This document shows positions 52,291-62,609 of a DNA stretch of 64,000 bases, in pieces. A program made the translations under genes and the position numbers. The DNA is from Gymnogyps californianus. Taxonomy: Eukaryota > Chordata > Aves > Accipitriformes > Cathartidae. Under the pieces are notes generated by a model. That model was not told where the DNA came from. It saw only the letters and a program-made list of their open reading frames with translations, and searched no databases. Position 1 is the stretch's first letter, and each line of letters begins with the position of its first letter. The stretch lies in assembly GCF_018139145.2 (NCBI RefSeq), contig NC_059485.1, positions 16,615,698 through 16,679,697 on the forward strand, given 5' to 3'.

Positions 52291-52850
52291 CCTGTTGTGA
52301 GTTAACCCCGCTGGGCAGCTAAGCACTACACAGTCGCTCACTCACTTCCCCCCCTCAATGGGATGAGGGGAAGAGGAAAGGAAGAATAAAAGCAAGAAAA
52401 ATCAGGGCTCAAGATCAAACAAACAAACAAACAAACAAACAGAAATAATTGTTTAATAAATGAAGGATAAGGGGAAGAAGAGGGAAGAAAACAAAACAAA
52501 ACAGGTGATGTAAAGGCAATCACTCACTGCCTCCCGTGGCTAGTCTGATGCCCAGCCAGTTCCTGAGCAAAAAAGATGGGTAACCCCCCTAAACGTCCCT
52601 AAAACCCCCTCTTTCCCCTTTTATTGCTGAGCATGGCGTTATATGGTATCAAGTACCTCTTTGGTTAGTTGGGGTCATCTGCCTGGTTGTGCCCCCTCCC
52701 AGTATATTCCCTGGGGGGGCAGAGTGAGAAGCAGAGACCGCCTTGATGCTGTGCAAATGCTGCTCAGCAAAAGCCAGAACATCAGTGTGTTATCAGCGCT
52801 AGTTTGGTCAAAAATCAAAAACATAGCACCATGCGAGCTGCTGTGAAAAT
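52291..52850 (-). mobile_element. Solo-like avian endogenous retrovirus LTR
   Basis: The + strand starts TGTTGTGAGTTAACCCC, then shows CAGCTAAGCACTACACAG, CAGTGGGATG-like text, an AAAC simple repeat, a GATGCCCAGCCAG phrase, GAGCATGGCGTTATATGG and ACATCAGTGTGTTATCAGC in order. This is the reverse complement of an LTR type I know from non-galliform birds (TguLTR5-like; name from memory). The right end lacks the expected terminal bases, so the LTR start is eroded. No retroviral coding sequence lies next to it, which suggests a solo LTR. Confidence 0.75.
52416..52441. repeat. (AAAC)n microsatellite inside the LTR
   Basis: About six CAAA units form an uninterrupted run within the LTR. Confidence 0.95.
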
Positions 52851-53900
52851 AATTATTTATCAGGTTACATTCACTGCCCATGCCTGTCTCAGAGGACTTC
52901 TGGCATGAAAAGGTGGGTGCAAAGTCTTAAGCACACTCTGATTGACAACCTGAACCGGCACTGCAAGCTGTGGTCCTCATCTCATTTACAAAATTTAGGG
53001 ACTGTGTTTGGGCAAGGGGGAGAGAGACGGTGCAGAAGCTCTGAAGCCACCAAAGTGCTCTAAACATGTCACCCAGTGTACCCCAGCAGTTTTTAACACA
53101 TTCTACATTTGTGGGTCTCAGGTAACCTGAACATTTAAATCTACACCTTACATGGCAGGTCAGCATCTGGCGTGTCCCTAACCCCAAATTCGTACCAAAT
53201 CTGTACCAATGACTTCATACAGAAGCTGAGCAAAAGATGTGACAGTCACCAACCATCATACGCCCTGTGGGATGTCCCAGCATTTACGGGGAGAGGCAGG
53301 AGCACACACTGGGGTGGGAAGAAGGGAAGAAGCCCAGGCCTGACAAGCATCACAGGATGGACTTTGGGAAGACCATGCACCCAAAAAGGAGATTCTTCCC
53401 CACCCAGGTTTCTCCGAGCTGCTGGAGAGATGGTGTTTCTCATAGCAGATCCCCAGCACGACCCGGGAGGGCTTGTCCATGGCTCCTGCTCAGAGGCCCA
53501 GGGGCTCTTCTGGCAGAGAGGGGCTGGATGCGCCGGAGGCTGGAGGACATGAGGGGCCAGGGACATCTGTGGGACCCACCCTGACACCCGTGGAGCCAGG
53601 GAGAACCCTGGCCCAGCCAGGGGGAATGGTGGATCCCAACAGGAGGCTTGAGGATGTGCCGGCCAGTGCGGCCAAGGCTGTGGCACCCATGGGATGCGCC
53701 CGTGGCTGCTGTTGACCATGGGGCAGCCCGGCCGGGTGCTTCCCCCGGCCCCCAGCCTGGTGTGGGGCTGGTGCAGTGGGGCAGGGCAGGGCAGGGCAGC
53801 TGGGCCCCCTCGGGGCCTCCTCGGGACTGGACCCCCAAGGCAGTTGGGGCCCCCCAAGGCAGGGCCGCAGCCGCTCCCTGGGCCCGGCGCTGCGCGGCCG
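52851..53900. other. Intergenic DNA between the LTR and alpha-D
   Basis: Base composition rises steeply in GC from about 53.3 kb towards alpha-D. Long ORFs on both strands arise from this GC-rich composition and show no family features. Confidence 0.65.
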
Positions 53901-53904
53901 TGGC

Positions 53905-53963
53905 CCCCCCACCCCTCGGTGCCGATAAGATAAGGCCAGGGCGGAGGTGCTGGCTGCTATAAG
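53905..53963 (+). promoter_or_regulatory. HBAD: Alpha-D promoter (CACCC, double GATA, TATA)
   Basis: CCCCCCACCCC (about 53905-53915) is followed by an overlapping double site GATAAGATAA (53924-53933) and TATAAGA (53958-53964). No CCAAT box is visible. The tight CACCC-GATA-GATA-TATA spacing predicts strong erythroid use. Confidence 0.88.
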
Positions 53964-54022
53964 AGGGCGTCCCCGTGGGCGCCGCTGCCACCAAGACCTG
54001 CCCGCCGCCACCAGCCGCCACC

Positions 54023-54670
54023 ATGCTGACCACCGATGACAAGAAGCTGATCGAGCAGACCTGGGAGAAGGTGGTGGGCCACCAGGAGGACTTTGGAGCC
54101 GAGGCCCTGGACAGGTGCAGGCTGAGCCCGGGGACCCCACGGGCGAGGGGGGCGAGCGGGTGGGAGCCCCACGGGGGGCCGGTGTGGGGGGTCCGGCTGG
54201 GAGTCAGTGGCACTGACCGTCCCGCTCCGGCAGGATGTTCATCTCCTACCCCCAGACCAAGACCTACTTCCCCCACTTCGACCTGAGCTGTGGCTCCGAC
54301 CAGATCCGCAGCCACGGCAAGAAAGTGGTGGCCGCCTTGGGCAACGCCGTCAAGAGCCTGGACAACCTCAGCCAGGCCCTGTCCGAGCTCAGCAACCTGC
54401 ACGCCTACAACCTGCGCGTTGACCCCGTCAACTTCAAGGCAGGCAGGGGACTGGGGGCAGGGGACGGGGGACGAGGGACGGGGAGCGGGCTGGGGGGCTG
54501 GGGGCCGTAGCGGTGGTGCTGAGCCCCTTTTTGCCTTGCAGCTGCTGTCGCAGTGCTTCCAGGTGGTACTGGCCGTGCACCTGGGCGCCGAATACACCCC
54601 CGAGGTGCACGCCGCCTTCGACAAGTTCCTGTCAGCCGTGGCTGCCGTGCTGGCCGAGAAGTACAGATGA
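54023..54670 (+). CDS. HBAD: Alpha-D globin (minor definitive alpha chain)
   Basis: Alpha chain of haemoglobin D, the minor adult isoform of most birds. Exons are 54023-54114, 54234-54438 and 54542-54670 (92, 205 and 129 bases), giving 141 residues with Met, one fewer than alpha-A as usual for alpha-D. The protein begins [20 protein letters not shown] and ends [11 protein letters not shown]. Distal His58 (RSHGKKV) and proximal His87 ([13 protein letters not shown]) are present. The start has an ideal Kozak context (GCCGCCACCATG). The introns are only 119 and 103 bp. Intron 2 begins GCAGGC instead of GT; a GC donor at this position has been reported for other bird alpha-D genes. The acceptor is a normal TTGCAG. 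Confidence 0.97.
54439..54541 (+). other. HBAD: Alpha-D intron 2 with non-canonical GC donor
   Basis: Exon 2 must end at AAG (54438) to keep the universal globin junction after VNFK, so the intron starts GCAGGC. No GT in frame and nearby would keep the 205-base exon. It ends CTTGCAG. Confidence 0.92.
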
Positions 54671-54696
54671 GCTGCCGCCCGCACCCGGGTGCCATC

Positions 54697-54702
54697 AATA
54701 AA
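54697..54702 (+). terminator. HBAD: Alpha-D polyadenylation signal
   Basis: AATAAA lies 27 bases after the alpha-D stop codon, so the 3' UTR is very short. Confidence 0.9.
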
Positions 54703-56000
54703 GACACTTTTGCCGCAGCACCGTGTCCGTCTGTGCCAGGGCCAGGGGCTGGGGTGGGCTGGAGCGTCGCGGTGCTCCCACCGGAGGGAGGGAGGGAGGG
54801 AGCCGCCGGTGGGGCCGGCTGTGGTACAGGGAGGCAGCGCTGGCCATGGGCTCCCCGGGTGCCCCCCAGGGCCCTGCCTGCTTCCACCCCGCCCCAGCCT
54901 GGGATGCGGCTGATGCTGGTAGCAGGACCCGGGGAATGGAGCTCAGCCTGTCGCCTTGCCGTGCCTGCATCCCTTTGGGGAGCTGGGGGGAAGGGTGCGC
55001 CAAGCCAAATGGGGTTCTTGCATCCCCTTGAAGGATTCTCCGGCGGGGTAGGATGAATCTCTCCTGGATCCATCTGTCACAATGGCTGTTGAGGACTTTA
55101 TTGGGGATGCTGTGGGAGCTAAGTGCCTGCATGAGCTCCAAAAGCAATCAGACAAGTTGATGGAGTGCAAAAAAACCCACCACAGACCGTTAAGCACAAA
55201 CACTGTTCTTGGGCTCAAACCCCTGAGCCACAAATCCCCGTCGACCGCCAGGGAAGTGCCCCCACACCTGCCCGGGTGTCTGCTCTTCCCCTGGCACCCG
55301 GGCAGGGTGGGAGTGGGGTGGGCAGAGCTGCGGTCCAGCACAGGGCCACTGGTTTCAGGGTTTTGGAGCCTGAATTAAAAGAAATCATTGTCTTTAGATC
55401 ACAGGTGATGGGTTATAAGATACTAAACTAGCCCTGGGTTTGCTCTGTGTTGTGACACCAGAGGGACAAGATGAGCGCTCGTGAGGGATGGGAGATGGTG
55501 CATCAGGAGAGCAGTGCCTGTGGTGGCCGAGTGCAGGCAGCAGCCGGGCGCTGGGCATGCGGAGACCCTGCCTGCACAGAAACGCACGGCTGGGAGTCCC
55601 TGGGCCATGCCAGCCCCTGCTCCTGCAAGTGCACTGACGAACCCACAGCGCTTTTCCTCCATCCTCAGACACATCCCAGTCTACATCCCAGTGTCTTCAT
55701 GTGCATTTACATCCATTTATTCTTGTGTCACCAGTTTGAAGGGCTCTTCTGCCTTTGCAGTTTGCCCCCCTGATGCACGCACAGGCAGCAGACACACCGC
55801 CCTGACACTGTTGCCCTGGGCTCTGCTTCCCAGAAGATCAGCCCCCCGCCCTCCCCTCCTTCCCCGCTCTGAAATGGTGCCAGCTCGAGCTAATCTCCCT
55901 GAAACACAAACGATAAGAACCGTCGGCCGTGGAGGAAACACGGGTGTGAACTGTCCCCTGCCTGCCTGTGCCAGCTCTCGAACCTACTGGAAGCACTTTT
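54703..56000. other. Alpha-D/alpha-A intergenic DNA, proximal part
   Basis: GC-rich DNA with a GGGA repeat near 54783-54801 and a GATAAG motif at 55912-55917. A lower-GC island at about 55060-55450 may be an old insertion, but I recognise no family. No gene is evident. Confidence 0.6.
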
Positions 56001-56070
56001 ACCCTCCTCACCCTCCTCGTCTTCCTCACCATCCTCGTCTTCCTTGCCCTTCTTGCCTTCCTCGCCTTCA
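56000..56070. repeat. Polypyrimidine tract (CCTCCTC / CTTCCTC repeats)
   Basis: About 70 bases of nearly pure C and T on the + strand, built from variants of CCTCCTC and CTTCCTTG. Such tracts can form triplex DNA. Confidence 0.85.
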
Positions 56071-56451
56071 TCATTTGGGGCACATGGGGCTCGCCATGGG
56101 CCGCTGTGGCCCTGCGTGCCTTCCTTCCCTGGCCGTGAGCTCCTGCTGCTGCAGGCCAGTGCTTGCATCAGTGCCCGGTGCTGATCCCCGTGGCTCTGCC
56201 GAGTGTCCCCTCTTCCCAGGAGTCAGGGTCACCCAGTCCCCCCGCAGCACTGGGGCCAGCACAGCACATGTGCAGGAGAGAGGGCTGGGGCAGGGGAGCT
56301 CCGGGGTCTGTATGCAAAGGGATGTGACTGCGGTTGGGGAGCAGGGGATGAAGAGGGCACACACTTTGGGGTACACCGGTTTGGGGTGCACTGAGGGAAC
56401 GAGAGCAGTAGGTGCAGTGGGGCAGCGTGGACGAGTGGCTGTTTGCACAAG

Positions 56452-56640
56452 GGCTGTGTTGGATGGCAGTGTGCGTATAGGGGCAGCACGTGTGTGTGCA
56501 AGGATGGTGTATGTGTAGGGGCCGTGTTAGGTGGCAGCGTGTGCAGAGGCAGCGCGTGTACCAGGGCAGTTCAGGTGTGCGTGTGGAGGCTGTGTTGGAT
56601 GGGTCAGTCTGTACGTGCAGGTGCCCGCGGGGCAGTGTGT
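56452..56640. repeat. Degenerate minisatellite with about 68-bp period
   Basis: The word GGCTGTGTTGGATGG or a close variant begins at 56452, 56519 and 56587, with related GTG-rich text between. Confidence 0.75.
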
Positions 56641-56815
56641 GGGTGTCGGGGGCGCTGGGCAGGCTCAGTCTGCGGGGCACAGACTCCCACCACGTTACTG
56701 AAGTTACAACCCCCACGCTGCTGTCCCCACCATCCTGCCAGAACACATCCAGGCTGTGCCAGAGCTGCCTGCACCAGGGGGACCTCAGCCGGTACCCCGC
56801 TCCGAGCCCTGAACC

Positions 56816-57029
56816 CAGCCTGTGCCGGGAGGGGACACACACAGACCCCTCCGCCTGTGCCAGTGCAGACCCTAACCTCAACCCATGACAGCGCAGACCC
56901 TAAACCTAAGCCTAAACCTAAGCCTAAGCCTAAACCTAAGCCTAACCCTGCAGTCAGCCTGTGCCAGAGGGGACGGACCACCCCGCCTGCGCTGATGCGA
57001 GCCCTAACCCTAACGCTGACCCAAACCCC
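56816..57029. repeat. Duplicated about 139-bp unit with telomere-like hexamers
   Basis: The phrase CAGCCTGTGCC-(R)-GAGGGGAC begins at 56816 and 56955, each followed by a CCGCCTG phrase and then CCCTAACC-type words. Between them eight contiguous hexamers (CCTAAA, CCTAAG or CCTAAC) run from 56899 to 56946. A second CCCTAACCCTAAC lies at 57002-57014. The block ends about 190 bp upstream of the alpha-A TATA box. Confidence 0.9.
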
Positions 57030-57059
57030 AGCTGGTGCCGGGGCAGAGACCCCCCAGCC

Positions 57060-57226
57060 GGGCCCGCTGCCGGTGCCGCGGGGAGGAGCGGGGCGCGGCG
57101 CTGGCGGGGGGGGCGGGCGGCGGCCCCGCCTGGCCGGGGGCCAGCGCCGCCGGGGCCGGGGCCGGGAGCGGGGCCGGGAGCGGGGCGGGCCGGGGGGCGG
57201 GCGGTGCCCCGGCACTGCATATAAGG
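57060..57226 (+). promoter_or_regulatory. HBAA: Alpha-A promoter
   Basis: Extremely GC-rich DNA with several GGGCGGG-type Sp1/KLF boxes (for example about 57110-57118 and 57181-57189) leads to a CATATAAGG TATA box (57218-57226). No CCAAT or WGATAR site is visible in this 170 bp. Confidence 0.8.
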
Positions 57227-57283
57227 GCGGCGGCGGCCGGCGGTGGCACCCGTGCTGGGGGCTGCCAACGCGGGGGTGACACC

Positions 57284-57949
<666 letters not shown>

Positions 57950-58020
57950 GACGGCACCATGGCTAGAGCTGGACCCAACCTACTGCCAGCGCTCTGACAG
58001 CAAGCAGCCAAATGATCTGA

Positions 58021-58026
58021 AATAAA
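58021..58026 (+). terminator. HBAA: Alpha-A polyadenylation signal
   Basis: AATAAA lies 71 bases after the alpha-A stop codon and is followed by a GT-rich stretch. Confidence 0.92.
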
Positions 58027-58406
58027 ATCTCTTGCATTTGTGCTCCAGCCCTGGTGTCCTGCTCTGGTTGCTGCCTGCAGGGAGGGAGCGGGAGGGATCT
58101 GCTCCGGGGGTCCGAACTGGGGGTCCCCCTGGCCAGATGGGCACGCAGAGGCAATGGGCTCTGGTTTTGCTGTCTCTGAGAGGAGGCAGCGTTTAGGGGG
58201 TGGTGCCTGGCAAGCAGACACTGCTCTGCCAGCCGTGGGGCTCCGGGGGCAAGCAGAGCATTTCCAGGAGGAGAAGGACTCACAGAGTGGTCAGAGTCTG
58301 GTCCTTGGGAGCTCCCTGCAGCCCCAGCCTGTCCTGGCCTTCTCACTAGAGCACCATGCTGGGATCCCCTCTTGCCCCACCAGCCCCGTGCACCTCTTGC
58401 CCCTGT

Positions 58407-58608
58407 TCAGGCCAAATTGTTGGAGATCATCTCCTCCTGGAAGTGCTTGCGGGAGACAGTGGGGTACAGGGGCTCCTGGTACCTGTGACCCTCTGCGTAG
58501 TGGCACAGCGAGGACACCCTGAGGACCTCCAAGTGCAAGGGCATCTTTCTGTGCATCCCCAGCATGCAGGGCTGTGCGACATTGTAGGACTTCTGTTTCC
58601 ACCCAATG
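58407..58608 (-). CDS. Unrecognised terminal-type exon convergent with alpha-A
   Basis: On the - strand an ORF of 66 codons ends at a TGA (58409-58407). It reads IGWKQKSYNVAQPCMLGMHR, KMPLHLEVLRVSSLCHYAEG and HRYQEPLYPTVSRKHFQEEM, then ISNNLA. Almost every third codon position is G or C, while the residues are mixed and not low-complexity; this pattern suggests real coding selection. An AATGCAG acceptor-like site precedes it at 58611-58609. I do not recognise the family. No upstream exon or polyadenylation signal is evident. It could be the last exon of a neighbouring gene reading toward alpha-A, or a fossil. Confidence 0.35.
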
Positions 58609-58814
58609 CTGCATTGCTGGGGTGTCACTTTGGAGGGTTCCTGGCAGGCTGGGGGAGACAGTGGGCACAGGGGACTGCAAGGGGAGCAGATGGGGCTCAG
58701 CCCCAGATCCTGCTCTTTGGGCCCTGAATCGCAGCGGGGTAGGGGGTGTCAGGGCAGAAAGACGAGCACAGGCAGCGAAGCGGCGCTGGGTGCTGCAGTG
58801 CTGGTGTTTGCGCA

Positions 58815-58980
58815 GCCCCAGGCCCTTATCGCAGCCCGCAGCAGGGTGGCTGCCGTGGGGGGGCTGCGGGCGGCTGATAAAGGAGAGCGGGGGCTTTCCT
58901 CCAGCTGTGGGTGTGGTGGGAGACAGGGCAGCAGATAGTCCCAGGGGGCTACAACCTGCCAGGTGCTGAGTAAGGCTGCC
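58815..58980. promoter_or_regulatory. Alpha-A 3' enhancer (probable)
   Basis: CTTATCG (58825-58831, reverse GATA), CTGATAAAG (58874-58882), GGGTGTGG (58909-58916, reverse CACCC), CAGATAGTC (58932-58940) and TGCTGAGTAAG (58964-58974, MARE with one change) lie within 165 bp, about 0.9 kb past the alpha-A stop. Chicken has a known erythroid enhancer 3' of alpha-A. Motif content and position fit that element; activity is inferred. Confidence 0.65.
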
Positions 58981-61190
58981 CTGTCCCCGCCGGGGCTGGG
59001 AGGTGCTGGGTGCTGGGGTGAAGGTTCGAGAAAGCCCTGGGGCGGCTGGCGCAGCCACAGCACGGAGGCAAGCCAAGGTCGCCACGAGCCCCTTTGCTCC
59101 CTGGCACTTGGAAGGATGGACGCTTGCCCTAGCCCCATGGCCTCCAGTGAATGCGCCAGAGGCAGGAGAGACCCCAAATGACTCCAGAGAGAGAGGGAGG
59201 CCCTCCAGCCCCCCGGGTTTCTCCTGCAGAACACCACAGGCATCGCGACCCCACATGCCCACCACACCTGGGCACGGTGAGGAGGGGAAGAGAAAGCTGG
59301 TCAGGGCATCACTGACCAACCTGATCTACCTTTGCACAGAGCAGGGTGTTGGAGCAGGTTGCACCCTTCCAGCTGACATCCCCCAGACATAGCTGTGTGC
59401 CCACAGCTCCAGCCTCTGCTCCCTGGGGAGCTCGGGGAGAGCAGGGGTATGGTGGGGAGGTCAGGGCACACAGGCATGCAAGGTGGCGTGGACTAGTGTG
59501 TAAAGCACGAGGAAGAGCCAGCACCAAATCCTGCACAGACTTGGGCTCCTCCAAACCTGGCCACAAAGGACCCTCGTGGGCCCGAGCATGGTGTGTGCCT
59601 AAGAGGCAAGGCGTAAGAGCAACACAGGGGACAGTATGTACGTGGAGGCGAAGGTGTTGTCAGTTATCTCCACTGCCTCTGCCAGGCTTTTGCTTCCAAC
59701 AGCTCCCATACCGTGTTGTGTCCTCAGGGAGGACACGGCGTGTGGCAGTGGGCAGTGGGCACTGGCTCTGCAGTGCTTTCCCAGGGCTCTGCCTGGCCAA
59801 AGAGCCGCCGAGCTCCGAAGAGCCGGGATGAGTTTTCTCCCAGCCATTTGTCCCTGCTGCCACAAGATGGGGACCTCAAGCCGTGGTGCTTTATCAGGGC
59901 CAGGCAGAGGGTGCAGAGGGCCAAGCCTTGGTCCTGCCTGCAGGGCTGAGCTGGAGCCTCTGGGCAGGGAGAAGCAGGCTGCCAGGATGGGCTTCCAGCC
60001 AGCCCCAGGTCCCGAGCACACTGGGGACACTGGTGCCAGCTCGGAAGGGTGCAGGATCCCTCCCCAGCAGCCCATTTCCAGTGCTGGGTGCCCCAGCAGC
60101 CGGGCAGCCCATGCCTCCTGGCTCACAGCACAGGGGCAGGTGAGCCCTGGGCTCCCTTCACTGGGCATCCCTTGGTGGCCATGGCTTCATGTGCCCGGGA
60201 CACAGCCTGCCCCATGGGCCAGACACGCTGGCAGCAGCTTTCTACAGCTTGGCTCTCCCTGAGTTCCTGTCCAGCTGCCTCGCGACCTGCAGACAGCGCA
60301 GCAGCGGTGGTCTGGAGCAGGGCAGGTCAAATATTGACCCCACTGCTGGCCCAGGTTGGTTTTGCAGCTCGTATTGCTGCAGCTCTGGTGCTGATGAGAG
60401 AGGTGGAGGCAATCTCTGCATTGCCACAGCAGCGGCAGCCCGAAACGGCACCAGGCGACGTGGAGGAGGTGGACTTTGGGGACAAAGCCCTCTGATCCAG
60501 GCCATGGCAGCACTCAGGAGGCAGAGTCACAGTAGGCAGCTTCAGGTGAGACAAAAGCCTGTTCTGATGTCTCCACTATCTGGAGGCCTTTCTCACCTCT
60601 CATCAACATTTATTCTTGATGGACGAAGCATCTATAGTTCAAAGATACCCACAGAACAACACAGTATTTTGTTATATGATAGTCACCAAGGCAAGTGGCA
60701 TCTCAGAGCTCATTTTTATTGAAGGAGGGGCTAAAATGACATCAGGAAACAAGCTTGATGGTTATGACTTACCTGATCACAATACTTTTACCAGTCTCTT
60801 GAGGGGTTGCAAACAGTGTTGTCCAGGTAGCTTAGATACTACTCCTATTAGCGTCTGATAAAGAGTCATGGCCCTAGAGGGTGCATCCTGGGAAGGGACA
60901 CAGAAGTACATACTTCTGAAGGAGGCCAAGCATCCTAGGGGAGTTTACCAGGAATTTCCAATTCAAAATTTAGCAAAGAAGCAGTGGGAAGATACAGAAT
61001 TCATTTCTTACTGGAAGCTGCTCTTAGGACACCAGTTGAGAGATGCTCTTGCTGGAAAGAGGAGTGAAAACACCATGTGTTTTACAAACTGTTCTTCTGT
61101 TTATACATCCCATATTGGCATTCAATATGTCAGTAGCATAACTCATGATGGGTGCAACCTATAGGTCTTTTGTTGAAAAACTGCTGTGTA
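58981..61190. other. Downstream flank, unassigned
   Basis: GC content falls gradually. A CTCF-like motif sits at 59857-59872. A + strand ORF end at about 60360-60495 (residues ARIAAALVLMREVEAISALP onward to DFGDKAL) looks mildly coding-like but has no recognised family. The 60600-61165 stretch has two short adjacent + ORFs with no recognisable domain. I cannot assign a gene. Confidence 0.5.
59857..59872 (+). promoter_or_regulatory. CTCF-like motif downstream of the globin cluster
   Basis: CTGCCACAAGATGGGG fits the core CTCF consensus with one or two mismatches and shares the word GCCACAAGATG with the motifs at 25003 and 31046. Binding is inferred. Confidence 0.35.
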
Positions 61191-61229
61191 AGCAGTTTGT
61201 TTGCCATGTATTTGGACAGTTACTCTTTC

Positions 61230-61620
61230 CTAAATGTCAGCGTTTCCATACTGAACTGATCTCTCTGATTTGTCTAGATCATTTTGAATTTTAACCCAGT
61301 GCTTTGGGGTACTCGCAGCCCCTTCAGCTCAGGAACATCTAAGAATTTAATAAGCACGTTCTCCATTACAGCACATAAGTTATTGATGAAAGAACAGTGA
61401 ATAATAATGTTGAACCAAGGACTGGAATCTGTCACAGAAGGAAAACAGACTCATCTGAAATGATTCATTCTTGGCAATGGCCATGGTTATTAGTCATCTC
61501 TTTCTTCGATTGAATGTCCCACTGTTTTTTTGTGATTTGAAGTTGACTGGTTTATAGTTCCTTAGTTTCCTCCTTTTACCCTGCTAATGATAAGAGACCC
61601 TATTGTCTCATTTCTGCGAC
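61230..61620 (-). mobile_element. Ancient CR1-like LINE remnant
   Basis: The + strand has TTTGTCTAGATCATTTTGAA, then TTTAATAAGCACGTTCTCC, AAGTTATTGATGAAAG, AATGTTGAACCAAGGACTGG and later GTTGACTGGTTTATAGTTCC, in the order of older CR1 consensus text read antisense. Strong decay and indels indicate great age. Confidence 0.7.
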
Positions 61621-62600
61621 CCCATCACCCTCCACCACTTCCCAAAGACACTGGCTGTTTGGAGAAGGCTTCAATCAGTTGCTAAAGTAAAGGGGATTTT
61701 TTTCAGCCAAGCAGTCTGAAAATACTGGAGTGATTGAAATATACTTTAATCCACACTTTTTAGGATCCTCCCACCTTCTCCACTGGCTGTTTTGCCACTG
61801 GGAAAAGGAAAAGTGGTCGTAGAAGACAGAAAATAGAGTCAGCCTTCACTAAAATGCCAATTTTAATGAAGGACTTCAAATATTTTCTCTCCTTCCTTTC
61901 CTAAAAGCAGAGCCTGCTCCCAGCGGAGCAGCCACATCAAGCACAGCTGTACAAGCCCCTCCAGACAGGACAGGGCTGATAAAAACAAGTATTTGCAGAA
62001 CTTAAAACATTGTCTGCTCTCCTTTGCCATCACAAGAAGTTCAACATTGCAAGCAACACCTTAGAAAACCTTTTTGCTGATCCCCCTGTGAGGAACCCAG
62101 GTCTCCTTCTGCGAGCTCCTGTGACTGAAAAGGCATTAAGCATCATGAATCCCCCGTCCCTGGAGATGTTCACAACAGAATCCAGGTCTTGGATTTTATG
62201 TCTGGGAGGAGAAGGAGCAGATCTGTGGTAACAATACGTTGGCCACTGATGCCTTCTCAGTGCTGTATTGGAGCCATTCATCAACTAAACGGCAGAAACG
62301 TTCCACACCTACTTTGCACTGTTTTTCCACCTTCTTTTTGTGGCTGACCATGGCTTTTCTGATAATTAGATCTAGCCAGATTTTCGCTGCAACTGTACCA
62401 CAAGCAACCCTTTTCAATGAGACTACAATATTTTTCAGTCAGGCCTGCTCGACATCGTCCACTGGGGATTCATCAGATTTTCACTACAGAGATGGAAATT
62501 GAATAGAAATGCAAAAATTTTCTTCCTGCTGGTTGCCCTGTCTTCCTACCACACACCAACCGTCTAAGAAGATCTGAATTTGCTTAGGGATGGTGAAACT
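61621..62600. other. Unassigned flank
   Basis: On the - strand, 62417-62196 and 62284-62030 hold two overlapping ORFs in different frames that look mildly protein-like (for example CRLVDEWLQYSTEKASVANV) but match no family I recognise. They might be a decayed transposon or a pseudogene. Confidence 0.4.
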
Positions 62601-62609
62601 GAGAACATA

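Noticed and set aside
53440..54684. 414-residue ORF antisense to alpha-D
   Set aside because: It overlaps the real alpha-D exons on the other strand, is Pro/Ala/Gly/Ser-rich, and reflects the lack of stop codons in GC-rich DNA.
55481..56518. 345-residue + strand ORF between alpha-D and alpha-A
   Set aside because: It runs through the polypyrimidine tract and the minisatellite, and its residues are low-complexity without any domain.
56443..57279. 278-residue ORF with a (PK)n stretch upstream of alpha-A
   Set aside because: The PKPKPK run is only the translation of the telomere-like hexamers, and the rest is GC-rich promoter DNA.
58291..59319. 342-residue - strand ORF downstream of alpha-A
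   Set aside because: It is in a different frame from the coding-like exon at 58407-58608, is low-complexity and spans the enhancer-like cluster.
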